DNA of 32,222 nt from Prolixibacteraceae bacterium (GTDB taxonomy: Bacteria > Bacteroidota > Bacteroidia > Bacteroidales > Prolixibacteraceae), in assembly GCA_016930365.1 (NCBI GenBank), contig JAFGGY010000069.1, positions 1 through 32,222 on the forward strand, in the 5' to 3' direction. Below are positions 1 through 8,308 of this stretch, piece by piece. How positions within the stretch are numbered: the stretch's first letter is position 1; the number at the start of each line of letters is the position of its first letter. The notes under the pieces were generated by a model that worked only from the letters and a program-made list of their open reading frames with translations, searched no databases and had not been told where the DNA came from. A program made the position numbers and the translations under genes.

Positions 1-360
1 ATACGTGCCCTTAGTCATGGAGCTTCGGGGTATCTCACTAAAGATACTGCTGCCGAAGAATTGTTGCTGGCAATAAAGGAAATCAATAAAAATGGTAAAT
101 ACATCTCACAGTCGCTTGCCCATTGTCTGGCATTACAACTTAATAACGACAGCAATCAAGCGGTACATGAAAAGCTCTCGGACCGCGAATTTGAAATTAT
201 GATTAAAATTGCGGCTGGAAAATCGCTAAAGGAAATTGGAAATGAATTGTGTATTTCCAGTAAAACGGTTAGCACTTACCGGAGCCGGATTATGGAAAAA
301 ATGCAACTGGAAAAGAACACCGACCTTGCTCGCTATTGCATTGAAAAACAGTTGATGTAA
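1..360 (+). CDS. NarL/FixJ-type response regulator, C-terminal part (5' end outside window)
   Basis: The reading frame is open from base 1 to the TAA at 358-360. The first residues visible (IRALSHGASGYLTKD) match the end of a CheY-like receiver domain, including the conserved Lys of the 'YLTKD' motif. A LuxR-type DNA-binding domain follows: LSDREFEIMIKIAAGKS, then KEIGNELCISSKTVSTYRSRI, the recognition helix typical of NarL/FixJ. The protein is therefore a two-component transcription regulator whose N-terminal phospho-acceptor half lies upstream of the window. The internal ATG at 61 is not the true start, because receiver-domain sequence continues in frame before it. The partner kinase is not visible. 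The truncation is the window edge, not a mutation. Confidence 0.9.
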   Translation: MRALSHGASGYLTKDTAAEELLLAIKEINKNGKYISQSLAHCLALQLNNDSNQAVHEKLSDREFEIMIKIAAGKSLKEIGNELCISSKTVSTYRSRIMEKMQLEKNTDLARYCIEKQLM

Positions 361-489
361 TTAGTTACTCATACAACGTAATCCATCGTCGGTATTTTCC
401 TTTTTATAGCCGGAAAGCAATTTCGTCTTGTGAAAAGGTATTGGGTTCATGAGAAAAATTAAAATATTACCCCACACATGTCTGTGTAA

Positions 490-548
490 GTTTTCCCTTA
501 CAATAAAATCAGTTTTTCCCTACAAGCATTTCATCTTTTTCCTACAAG
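490..548 (+). repeat. Three direct repeats with 22-bp period upstream of the receiver gene
   Basis: Near-identical copies read GTTTTCCCTTACAA (490-503), GTTTTTCCCTACAAG (512-526) and CTTTTTCCTACAAG (535-548). The TACAA cores start at 499, 521 and 543, exactly 22 bp apart, so all three lie on about the same face of the helix. The array ends about 50 bp before the start codon at 600. This spacing is typical of binding sites for a dimeric or oligomeric response regulator. That it is an activator site for the gene at 600 is inference. Confidence 0.6.
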
Positions 549-564
549 TAGTTTACTGAAATAG

Positions 565-595
565 GGTCATATTGTGTAATACAATTAAAATGACC
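565..595 (+). promoter_or_regulatory. Nested inverted repeat just before the receiver gene
   Basis: Outer arms GGTCAT (565-570) and ATGACC (590-595) enclose inner arms ATTGT (571-575) and ACAAT (581-585) around the spacer GTAAT; four bases (586-589) are unpaired on the 3' side. The structure ends four bases before the ATG at 600. It could be an operator or an mRNA hairpin that masks the start region. No TAnnTTTG box was found upstream. Confidence 0.4.
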
Positions 596-599
596 TCAA

Positions 600-989
600 A
601 TGAGAATAGTGATTGCTGATGATTCTGTTTTAATGCTCGAAAGGTTGCAAAAAATGCTAAGCCTAATAGACAACGTTGAAGTGCTTGGCGTTTACCGCAA
701 CGGCATCGATGCTCTTGCAGGTCTGAAAACATTTAGCCCTGATTTGGCCATTCTTGATAATAAAATGCCCGGGCTAAACGGTGTGGAAGTTATTCGTGAC
801 GTAAGGAAAGAGAACCATACGATAAAATTAATGTTGCTCACTTTTTATTCTGATTTAATCTACCAAAAACAGGCCATGGAAGCTGGAGCTGATTATTTCT
901 TTTCGAAGAGTGAAGATTTTGAAAAAATACCGGAAGTTATCGGTCAATTGAGAAAAAATGAAATGGAAAAAGGTACAGTTGCCACCTGA
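600..989 (+). CDS. Stand-alone CheY-like response regulator receiver protein
   Basis: The 129-residue protein is a single receiver domain with no output domain. The phosphorylation site is complete: acidic pair D7-D8, phospho-acceptor D53 in LAILDNKMPGLNG, T81 in LMLLTF, and K103 in FFSK. It probably relays phosphate or acts by protein-protein contact, as CheY and Spo0F do. No histidine kinase is visible in the window. The gene follows the end of a NarL-type regulator and precedes a run of secreted and lipoprotein genes, so it may take part in their control. The ATG at 600 gives a standard receiver N-terminus (MRIVIADDS). It is preceded by an inverted repeat and by three 22-bp-spaced repeats. 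Confidence 0.93.
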   Translation: MRIVIADDSVLMLERLQKMLSLIDNVEVLGVYRNGIDALAGLKTFSPDLAILDNKMPGLNGVEVIRDVRKENHTIKLMLLTFYSDLIYQKQAMEAGADYFFSKSEDFEKIPEVIGQLRKNEMEKGTVAT

Positions 990-1043
990 AAACCTTTTAA
1001 TAATTAAAAATCAAAAAATCTGTAACTTTTAATATCAAAAGCT

Positions 1044-2831
1044 ATGAAAAAAATTTATACTCTACTTGCAATTGTTTTTGTATCAACAGCTTTGTTGAAT
1101 CAAATAAACGCTCAGGTGTCTGACATTATTCAAACTATAGCATCAAGTTCTAACGCTGGCGAACCGGAGGCTGAATATTCTTTAATTGGATTAGATTTCT
1201 ATTCTACGCTTAACAAGCAATCGCCAAAACAAGCAAAACTGAAAGCAGCTCAAGCAGAACTGGAACTTCTCGACAGTATAATATATGTTGAGACTTACGA
1301 AGGAATAATTTATGGTGGAGATAAGAAAGTGTGGGAATATGATGACGATGGAAACAGAACTTATTACAGCTGGTATTACTGGAGCACTGAAACCAACTCA
1401 TGGAAGGGCAGGCAAAGATTGGATTCGATATTTAATGACAATGGCAATTTATCACAGATAATATCGGATAAGTGGAATAGTGAAACTGGACAATGGGAAC
1501 CTGGAAATAAAACTGAATGGGAATATAATTCTGATGGTAATTTAGTTCTTAATGCTAATTATTCGTGGAATAATGATACCGGAGAATGGCAATGGAACAA
1601 TAAAACAGAAAGTACTCATACCTACACAGAGGATAATGACCATGTTATTGTTTCAATTAACTATAATTATAACAATGAAACAGAAGAGTGGACACCTCAT
1701 CATCGAAACGAAATAATTTATGATTCAAACGGAAACCGTACTCTTTACAATGCATCATTACCGGATACAGTAAGCAATACCTGGGCGTTTAAAGCCGGGA
1801 GTTTTAAATATGAAAATTTATACGACGAACAAGGAAATCAAACATTAGCCAGCTACTACACTTGGGATAGTGAAATTAACCAATGGAAAGGCCGGAACAA
1901 CTTAACTGAATCGAGTTATGATGTACATGGAAATGCCACATTGGTAGTAATCAAAAAATGGGACGAATCATTAAATCAATGGATAAATAGCAGTAAATCG
2001 GAATATAGCTATAACGAAACCGGGTTAAGGCTTCAAAGTATTACATCGGAATGGGACAGCACAGACGGCGATTGGATAGTTGTGAATAAAACAGAGTATA
2101 GTTTCAACGAAAATGGAGCTTCAACCGGAGTGATTGAATATGAATGGGATAATGAAGATGGTGTGTGGGTAAATAGTTGGCAGCACGAAATTATTTACGA
2201 TGCTTACGGAAATTTAATTCAGCTAATCTTATTGCAGGTCGATACAGCTTCAAATGAGTTGCATGTCAGTGCGAAAGAAGAATTCACATATAATGGAGAC
2301 AATAAACAAATATTGATGGAGTATTCTTCACTAAATGAAAACGGCCAGTTAGTGGTTTTCATCAAACAAGAAACAGCTTATGATGCCAATGGAAGTGTTA
2401 TTTTAGAAACAAACTATATGCTCGATGAACAAAGTGGTGAGTTTATAAAAACTGCCGACTCCGAATACATTTATAATGAATCGGGCGATAAGCTAATAGA
2501 GGAATCTTCATCATCTTATTACGATGGAATCCCCTTTGTTTATAAAACAAATTACTATTATTCAATACATTTTGTTACTTCAGTAATCGATTTAGAAACG
2601 AATAGCCCGGTTGTTTATCCTAATCCATTTAATGACCAATTATCTTTTCAGTTGAATAAAAATTCCAAACATATAGCTTTCGAATTATTCAATCTTCAGG
2701 GTCAAAAAATTATTTCTAAAAGTGTATTAATATCAGAAACAATAAGCGTAGAAAGCTTAGCAAGTGGTGTTTATTTCTACCGATTGTCGATTGATAATAC
2801 AATACACCGGGGAAAATTAATAAAGAAATAG
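1044..2831 (+). CDS. Secreted protein with about thirteen 31-residue Trp/Tyr repeats and a T9SS sorting tail
   Basis: This is a 595-residue exported protein. It has a Sec signal peptide (MKKIYTLLAIVFVSTALLNQ, probably cut after INAQ, near residue 24). From about residue 96 to 505 there are roughly thirteen tandem units of about 31 residues, each with a pattern like E-x-x-Y-D-x-x-G-N-x-T, then Y-x-W-D, then W-x-x-x-x-K-T. These resemble YD/Rhs-like or DUF4595-like beta-hairpin repeats. The last 75 residues or so are a type A T9SS sorting domain: VVYPNPFNDQLSF at the front, then FELFNLQGQKI, then LASGVYFYRL, ending in KLIKK. The protein is therefore predicted to be exported by the T9SS and attached to or released from the cell surface. 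No enzymatic domain or toxin tip is visible. The role is unknown; binding or structural use is a guess. Confidence 0.88.
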   Translation: MKKIYTLLAIVFVSTALLNQINAQVSDIIQTIASSSNAGEPEAEYSLIGLDFYSTLNKQSPKQAKLKAAQAELELLDSIIYVETYEGIIYGGDKKVWEYDDDGNRTYYSWYYWSTETNSWKGRQRLDSIFNDNGNLSQIISDKWNSETGQWEPGNKTEWEYNSDGNLVLNANYSWNNDTGEWQWNNKTESTHTYTEDNDHVIVSINYNYNNETEEWTPHHRNEIIYDSNGNRTLYNASLPDTVSNTWAFKAGSFKYENLYDEQGNQTLASYYTWDSEINQWKGRNNLTESSYDVHGNATLVVIKKWDESLNQWINSSKSEYSYNETGLRLQSITSEWDSTDGDWIVVNKTEYSFNENGASTGVIEYEWDNEDGVWVNSWQHEIIYDAYGNLIQLILLQVDTASNELHVSAKEEFTYNGDNKQILMEYSSLNENGQLVVFIKQETAYDANGSVILETNYMLDEQSGEFIKTADSEYIYNESGDKLIEESSSSYYDGIPFVYKTNYYYSIHFVTSVIDLETNSPVVYPNPFNDQLSFQLNKNSKHIAFELFNLQGQKIISKSVLISETISVESLASGVYFYRLSIDNTIHRGKLIKK

Positions 2832-2909
2832 TTTTTTGCCAGTAACGATTCAATTATCAGCATTAACGACGAATACGTATAAACCGGCTAAAGCCAAAAA
2901 CATTTAGAT

Positions 2910-4388
2910 ATGCAAAACAAAAATTTTCTTCTTACCATTACCATTGTAACAATGGCGGTATTGCTAAGCTTGAACAGCTGTAAAAAAGATGATTTAGAAG
3001 ATAAAACCATTCAGGTTTTTGGTAGCGAATTTGTCCCTTACGTTTTTCCTGACAATGAGAACGTTGTTGGAATAGATGCTGATATTGCTGCCGAGGCCAT
3101 GCAGAATGCAGGTGTCGATATGGAAATGAGCATGGCCGGCACATGGGAGGAAGCCTATGATGCAATCCTAAGTGGCCCTAGCAAAGCACTGTTATCAACA
3201 ACGTATATCCCTGAACGCACGGATCTGTTCAAATGGGCCGGTCCGACAAGCAAGGGGATGTATGCCATATTTGAGAATGGAGAATCGAACTTTATGTTTC
3301 CCCTGCCCATTGAAGAGTGTAAACAACTTCCCTCTATAGCAGTAGTAACCGACTGGTGGGAGACTACTACCCTCGAAGACATGGGTTTTACAAATCTGGT
3401 TTATTACGAAACCTACAGTGAGGCACTTGACGCATTTATGAATAGTGAGGTACGATTTATAGCCAGCGATTTTTACCATTTAGTTTCCGCACTTCCTTCG
3501 GGTTATTATTTGGAAAATGTCCATGTGGTAACAAGCTACCGTACTGTATATTATTATATTGCTTTTTCAAATGATGTAAGCGACGCAGTAGTAAACAGCG
3601 TTCAGAATGAGATAGAATCTATGATTAAGGATAAAAGTACTGTGTCAATTGTGAGGAAATACATACCATTTATGCCCGAAAGTTACATCGCAGGAACCAT
3701 TCAACTTTATACTGAAAATTCGCCACCGACCAACTTTGAATATGGCCATGGTACCTCCGCTGAAGTAAGAGGCTCCTCCATAGATATTGTGAATGAAATT
3801 ATGACAAGAACTGGGTATGTTAACAAAATCAACCTCACTTTATGGAATAATGCATACGCCATAGTGCAATATCTGCCAAACAGCGCCCTATTTAATACCG
3901 CCCGCACACCCGAACGCGAAAATATGTTTCAATGGGTTGGCCCGATTTCTACAAGCCGAACCTATTTTTATACGCTCGCTTCTTCAGGATTGACCATTGA
4001 AACAATTGAACAGGCAAAAACACTACAATCCATTGCCACGCCAAACGGCTGGTTTACCCATGATTTTCTGATAAACAACAACTTCCAAAATATCGTTGCT
4101 ACATCACTCACCTCCATGGAAGCATTTGATCAGTTGATGAGCGGCGAAGTTCAGGCTTTGTTAATGACAGATTTGGACATGAAATGGCTGGCTGATATCA
4201 GCGAGGTGCCATTGAGCGAGCTGACCCAACATATGGAGGCATTGAACTATAAAGATTATATCGCATTCTCCTTAAACACGCCCGAAAGTACTGTTCTGCA
4301 ATGGCAAAGTCACCTTGATGCCATGAAGGCAGATGGTACATTCGAAACGATATGGAATGAATGGTTTGAGGGAGTAACGATGCCATAA
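2910..4388 (+). CDS. Lipoprotein with two tandem family-3 solute-binding (SBP_bac_3) domains, copy A
   Basis: The 492-residue protein has a lipoprotein signal with lipobox LNSC (Cys24), followed by KKDD. The rest is two similar modules (about 33-255 and 262-490) in the style of family-3 periplasmic solute-binding proteins: FVPYVFPDNENVVGIDADIA opens module 1 and GSSIDIVNEIMTRTGYVNKI belongs to module 2. Both contain the paired phrases 'PERTDLFKWAGP' and 'PERENMFQWVGP'. Family-3 proteins bind amino acids or related small ligands. No ABC permease or ATPase is nearby, so a sensory role is more likely than uptake; this is inference. The next gene is a close paralogue, and a STAS-kinase fusion follows. 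Placement in the inner or outer membrane cannot be told from sequence alone. Confidence 0.85.
   Translation: MQNKNFLLTITIVTMAVLLSLNSCKKDDLEDKTIQVFGSEFVPYVFPDNENVVGIDADIAAEAMQNAGVDMEMSMAGTWEEAYDAILSGPSKALLSTTYIPERTDLFKWAGPTSKGMYAIFENGESNFMFPLPIEECKQLPSIAVVTDWWETTTLEDMGFTNLVYYETYSEALDAFMNSEVRFIASDFYHLVSALPSGYYLENVHVVTSYRTVYYYIAFSNDVSDAVVNSVQNEIESMIKDKSTVSIVRKYIPFMPESYIAGTIQLYTENSPPTNFEYGHGTSAEVRGSSIDIVNEIMTRTGYVNKINLTLWNNAYAIVQYLPNSALFNTARTPERENMFQWVGPISTSRTYFYTLASSGLTIETIEQAKTLQSIATPNGWFTHDFLINNNFQNIVATSLTSMEAFDQLMSGEVQALLMTDLDMKWLADISEVPLSELTQHMEALNYKDYIAFSLNTPESTVLQWQSHLDAMKADGTFETIWNEWFEGVTMP
3922..3973 (+). repeat. 52-bp block identical to 5463-5514 in the paralogous gene
   Basis: The bases from ATATGTTTCAATGGG to ATTTTTATAC are identical in both lipoprotein genes and encode the FQWVGPISTSRTYFYT segment of module 2. 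Flanking codons differ at many third positions, so the identity is greater than protein constraint alone would require. Confidence 0.75.
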
Positions 4389-4438
4389 TTATTGAGTGAA
4401 TAAACAATAGATTTAAACCTGTTTTAAAAATAAATCAT

Positions 4439-5929
4439 ATGAAAAACATTTTTTTTTTAGTTACCATTTCCATTGTAACAATGGCGGTGTTGCTAAGCTT
4501 AAACAGCTGTAAAAAAGACATTATCGATGATTTGGATGATAATACCATTCAGGTATCAGGCATCGAGTTTACACCAAACTTTTTTGAAAAAGAGGGTGAA
4601 ATTGTTGGGATTGATGCTGATATAACTTCTCAAGCCCTGCAAAATGCAGGTGTTGAATTTGAGATGAGCATGTCTGAGTCATGGCAAAGTGCTTATGATG
4701 CAACTTTAGAAGGATCAAACAAGGCACTCGTCACTACAGCATTTTCGCCCGAGCGTAAAGACCTTTTCAAATGGGCTGGTCCCACAAGTCAGGGAATGTA
4801 TGGAATTTTTGAAAACACAGCCCCGGGAAGGCGTGCTTTTCCACTTCCTATCGAAGAATGCAAACAGCTCCCCCCAATAGCAGTGGTAAAAGACTGGATG
4901 GAGACAACAATTCTGGAAAATATGGGTTTTAATAACCTCACTTATTACGATACTTATAACGAAGCATTAGCTGCTTTTATGGGTGATGAAATACAATTTA
5001 TTGCAAGTGATTTTTTCCATTTAACTGCGTCACTTCCTTCGGGATATTACATCAATAATGTGTCGGCAGTAACCCGTTACCATACCGCTTATTATTACAT
5101 TGCTTTTTCAAAAGATGTAAACGATGCTGTTGTTCTCAATGTTCAAAATGCAATCGAATCCATGATTGAAAATCAGACTACTGCTTCAGTCCTTAATAAA
5201 TATATTCCAGGAATGCCTGTCGATTATATCCCGGGAACCATTCAGCTTTTTACCGAACTCAGCCCACCTTTTCAATATGTTACCGGACGGGATACTATGA
5301 TTAGAATTGAAGGTTCCTCTGTGGATATTGTGAATGAAATACAGGCAAGAACAGGGCATGTGAACAAGATTAATATGAGTATTTGGGCTGATGCTTACTC
5401 TGTAGTGCAGTATTTACCAAATAGTGCTTTGTTTAGAACCACACGTACCACCGAACGTGAGGATATGTTTCAATGGGTTGGCCCGATTTCTACAAGCCGA
5501 ACCTATTTTTATACACTCGCATCTTCCGGCTTAAGCATTGAAACGCTTGAACAAGCGAAAGCGCTTCAATCAATTGCTACTCCCAATGGATGGTTTACCC
5601 ATGGATTTCTTATAAACAACAACTTTCAAAACATTGTGGCTACTGCGCCTACACCAATGGACGCGTTCACCCAATTAATTAATGGGGAGGTACAGGCCTT
5701 TCTAATGTCTGATTTGGATGTGAAATGGTATACTGATGCAAATGATATTCCAATGAGCGATTTAACTCAACACATGGAAGCCTTGAACCTTAAGGATTAC
5801 ATTGCGTTTTCGCTCAATACACCCGAAAGTACTGTTCAGCAATGGCAAAATCATCTTGATGATATGAGGGCAGATGGAACTTTTGAAACCATCTGGGAAA
5901 AGTGGTTCGATGGAGTGCCTATGCCTTAA
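4439..5929 (+). CDS. Lipoprotein with two tandem family-3 solute-binding domains, copy B
   Basis: The 496-residue protein is a tandem duplicate of the gene just upstream (50-bp gap). The lipobox is identical (LNSC, Cys24) and the two-module layout is the same: GIDADITSQALQNAG in module 1 and GSSVDIVNEIQARTGHVNKI in module 2. Ligand-side positions differ more in module 1 than in module 2. The stretch around 5463-5514 is identical at the DNA level to 3922-3973 in copy A, which suggests recent duplication or gene conversion limited to parts of the gene. A different or modulated ligand range from copy A is plausible but not shown. The acidic run after the lipobox (DIIDDLDDN) looks like a linker. 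Confidence 0.85.
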   Translation: MKNIFFLVTISIVTMAVLLSLNSCKKDIIDDLDDNTIQVSGIEFTPNFFEKEGEIVGIDADITSQALQNAGVEFEMSMSESWQSAYDATLEGSNKALVTTAFSPERKDLFKWAGPTSQGMYGIFENTAPGRRAFPLPIEECKQLPPIAVVKDWMETTILENMGFNNLTYYDTYNEALAAFMGDEIQFIASDFFHLTASLPSGYYINNVSAVTRYHTAYYYIAFSKDVNDAVVLNVQNAIESMIENQTTASVLNKYIPGMPVDYIPGTIQLFTELSPPFQYVTGRDTMIRIEGSSVDIVNEIQARTGHVNKINMSIWADAYSVVQYLPNSALFRTTRTTEREDMFQWVGPISTSRTYFYTLASSGLSIETLEQAKALQSIATPNGWFTHGFLINNNFQNIVATAPTPMDAFTQLINGEVQAFLMSDLDVKWYTDANDIPMSDLTQHMEALNLKDYIAFSLNTPESTVQQWQNHLDDMRADGTFETIWEKWFDGVPMP

Positions 5930-5930
5930 T

Positions 5931-5949
5931 AAATACTTTTATAGTATTT
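5931..5949 (+). terminator. Weak AT-rich hairpin after copy B
   Basis: AAATACT (5931-5937) pairs with AGTATTT (5943-5949) around a five-base loop, right after the stop codon at 5929. No T-run follows, so it is at most a weak terminator or an mRNA 3' stabiliser. Confidence 0.25.
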
Positions 5950-6026
5950 CAAAGCGTTAACACAGGCATATTAAAAGGTAATAATTGTAAATTGGGAACA
6001 ATGCCTCGAAATGAAAAATTAAAAAT

Positions 6027-8273
6027 ATGAACAGCTTCGAACTCATTCAAAAAGACAAAACTGTGCCGATATTAAAGGTTTCTGGACGATTGGATGCTTT
6101 GAGTAGCACCAATTTTGAAATGGCGGTTGAACCCTTGTTTACTACCATCAATTTCTTGATAATTGATTTAGGGCAATGCAGCTATCTTTCGAGTGCCGGC
6201 ATACGTATTTTACTTAAAACACATAAAAAAATGCTTGCTGCTCAGGGCAAACTGATAATTGCCGATTTGTTACCTGAGGTTTTTCATGTGATTGAGATGG
6301 TGGGTTTGGATAACATTTTTAATCTTGTAGATACACCGGAACTGGCTGCTGAGGAGATAAAGCAATTGCAGTCTGACTGCGCTGAGCCCATCGAATTAAA
6401 GCAAGGAAATAAGACCTTTCAATTTCAGGAAAGTTGTAAAGCAAAAAAATCGCTTTTATTTTGGAAATCGAAAGATATGGCAGGATGCCATGAACTGGGT
6501 TTTTCGATGGGTTATGGCGCATCGGCTGAATCGAATGATGTTGAAAACATTGCTCATGGTTTGTTTGTAACTGCCGGTGTTTGCGCTGGGTTTATGCCCT
6601 CAGACAGCAGTATTCCTGCCGAATTTAGGGTAGCTCCGCAAGCGGCTAACATTGCCGTGTTGTTGCTCGGAGCTGTTTCTTTTGGCGAGCAGCCATCGGG
6701 TGTCTTATCAACAAAAGAACTGAAGCTTACGATGCAGAAATTTATTTCGGCATGCAAACTGGCGAAGCAACAACAACAGGTTACTGAAATTTCGCTGATG
6801 GCCATACTTAACCGCAACCCCGACAATCCATCGTTGAGTATTGTGTTGGATGTTGAGACAGGAAAAGACAACATGGAGTTGTGGCAGCACATCCCCGATT
6901 TTCATCAGAAAATTATACTTAAAGCAGGCATTAACAATCCGGCTGGTTTAACATTTAAACTCGAAACACTTTACCAGACCAGCGATTCTGCTTCGTTGTC
7001 GGACTTTTTAAACGATAATCTGAACATTGATAATATCATCGGGGTTGAATCTGTTTTGGTCAATGAAAAGTTGCAAAATCCTGTAGCCTGGTTGTTTCAC
7101 CCACTGAAGATTGAAGATGCAGATACACGAAAGTTGAAAATAGAAACAGACGACCGGCTAAAGCTGGAACCCTATAAGAATTTTCTGATTCGTAAACTGT
7201 ATTCCGATGCCTCGCATGTGATTATTGAACCATTGCATGGCGGGTTTTCGGCACAAACATTTCAGGTCATTTCTTTCGATTTACACGGAAGGAAATTGCG
7301 TCCTACGGTGCTTAAGGTGGCTGACCGCGCGATGATTACCCGAGAATCAGAACGTTGCAAGCAATATGCACTGCCTTATATTTTCAATAACAGTGCATCA
7401 GTTCTTGGTGTTGAATTTCATGGCGATAGAGGTGCTTTGGTGTATAATTTTGTGGGCATAGGTGGCGAAGATTCCCGCCTTAAATGGCTGACGCACTACT
7501 TTCATCAAGAAAATATTGAGATGCTGGGACCCTTGTTCGATAAAATATTTCTGCATATTTTAAAACCTTGGTACGGTCAAGCAATAAAAACTACTATTTA
7601 TCCATTCAACGACCACGACCCTACGCTTACGTTCTTCCCCCATATATACAATACCGTAACTGAACTTTTTGCTATTAGTGCCTACGAACAGTATATCAAA
7701 ACCGCTGAAATTGGACGTCCCTTGTTAAATCCATACTGGTTTTTGAAATATGAATTTCCCAAACGCAGGGAGCAGGGGTTCGATTATTTCGAAGGAATTT
7801 GTCACGGCGATTTGAACATGCAAAACATCCTGTTAGATGAGAATATGAATGTTTATCTTATCGATTTTTCCGAAACCAAACCGCGTTCGGTCATATCTGA
7901 TTTTGCACGCCTTGAAGCCATTTTTCTTGTCGATAATGCCCCTTTAGAAAATGAGGATGACATGCAAGCATATCTTCATTACATTACCGGGTTTTATTCG
8001 GCCGATAGTTTGCAGGATATCCCGGCATGTAACTATTCCGGGTGGCATCACGAAAAAGTGCAAAAACATGAGGCATTAGCTTTGAGAATGAGAAAATATG
8101 CCTCTGAAAGCGTACAGGGAAATCCCGATATCGTACCTTACTATTTAGCATTGCTGGAATGGATACTTCCAATTGTTTGCTACCAATCACTGCCAAAAAT
8201 CAAAAAGCGGCTTTCGATGTATATATGTGGAATGTTGTGTGAGAAAATTTATATGAATAAAGACGATTTTTAG
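6027..8273 (+). CDS. STAS domain / unknown middle domain / APH-like kinase fusion protein
   Basis: The protein has 748 residues and is cytosolic, with no signal or membrane helix. Residues 1-110 are a STAS (anti-sigma antagonist) domain with YLSSAGIRIL at 53-62; Ser56 matches the Ser phosphorylated in SpoIIAA-type proteins. Residues about 120-390 form a domain I do not recognise (GFSMGYGASAESND, FRVAPQAANIAVLLLGAVSF). Residues about 400-730 carry all the landmarks of an aminoglycoside-phosphotransferase/kinase fold: glycine loop HGGFSA (404-409), VLK with Lys430, acidic RESE (439-442), catalytic HGDLNMQNIL (H593, D595, N600) and metal-binding D613 in IDFSET. It may belong to the kinase-like TCAD9 group described in bacterial ternary-complex signalling or conflict systems, but I cannot confirm this. 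A kinase that phosphorylates its own STAS domain or a small molecule is a reasonable hypothesis. It lies between lipoprotein sensors and a transporter-like gene. Confidence 0.8.
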   Translation: MNSFELIQKDKTVPILKVSGRLDALSSTNFEMAVEPLFTTINFLIIDLGQCSYLSSAGIRILLKTHKKMLAAQGKLIIADLLPEVFHVIEMVGLDNIFNLVDTPELAAEEIKQLQSDCAEPIELKQGNKTFQFQESCKAKKSLLFWKSKDMAGCHELGFSMGYGASAESNDVENIAHGLFVTAGVCAGFMPSDSSIPAEFRVAPQAANIAVLLLGAVSFGEQPSGVLSTKELKLTMQKFISACKLAKQQQQVTEISLMAILNRNPDNPSLSIVLDVETGKDNMELWQHIPDFHQKIILKAGINNPAGLTFKLETLYQTSDSASLSDFLNDNLNIDNIIGVESVLVNEKLQNPVAWLFHPLKIEDADTRKLKIETDDRLKLEPYKNFLIRKLYSDASHVIIEPLHGGFSAQTFQVISFDLHGRKLRPTVLKVADRAMITRESERCKQYALPYIFNNSASVLGVEFHGDRGALVYNFVGIGGEDSRLKWLTHYFHQENIEMLGPLFDKIFLHILKPWYGQAIKTTIYPFNDHDPTLTFFPHIYNTVTELFAISAYEQYIKTAEIGRPLLNPYWFLKYEFPKRREQGFDYFEGICHGDLNMQNILLDENMNVYLIDFSETKPRSVISDFARLEAIFLVDNAPLENEDDMQAYLHYITGFYSADSLQDIPACNYSGWHHEKVQKHEALALRMRKYASESVQGNPDIVPYYLALLEWILPIVCYQSLPKIKKRLSMYICGMLCEKIYMNKDDF

Positions 8274-8308
8274 TACTTCATAAATATTGAATTTTTTAGG
8301 TATAAAAT

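Noticed and set aside
1-360. Truncated response regulator as a pseudogene
   Set aside because: The frame is open at base 1 and contains receiver sequence, so the truncation is only the window edge.
1044-2831. Rhs/YD-repeat polymorphic toxin
   Set aside because: The repeats resemble YD style, but there is no Rhs core, no variable toxin tip and no immunity gene; the protein ends in a T9SS sorting tail.
5931-5949. Strong terminator separating the lipoprotein genes from the STAS-kinase gene
   Set aside because: The stem is AT-only apart from one C/G pair and no T-run follows, so it does not rule out readthrough.
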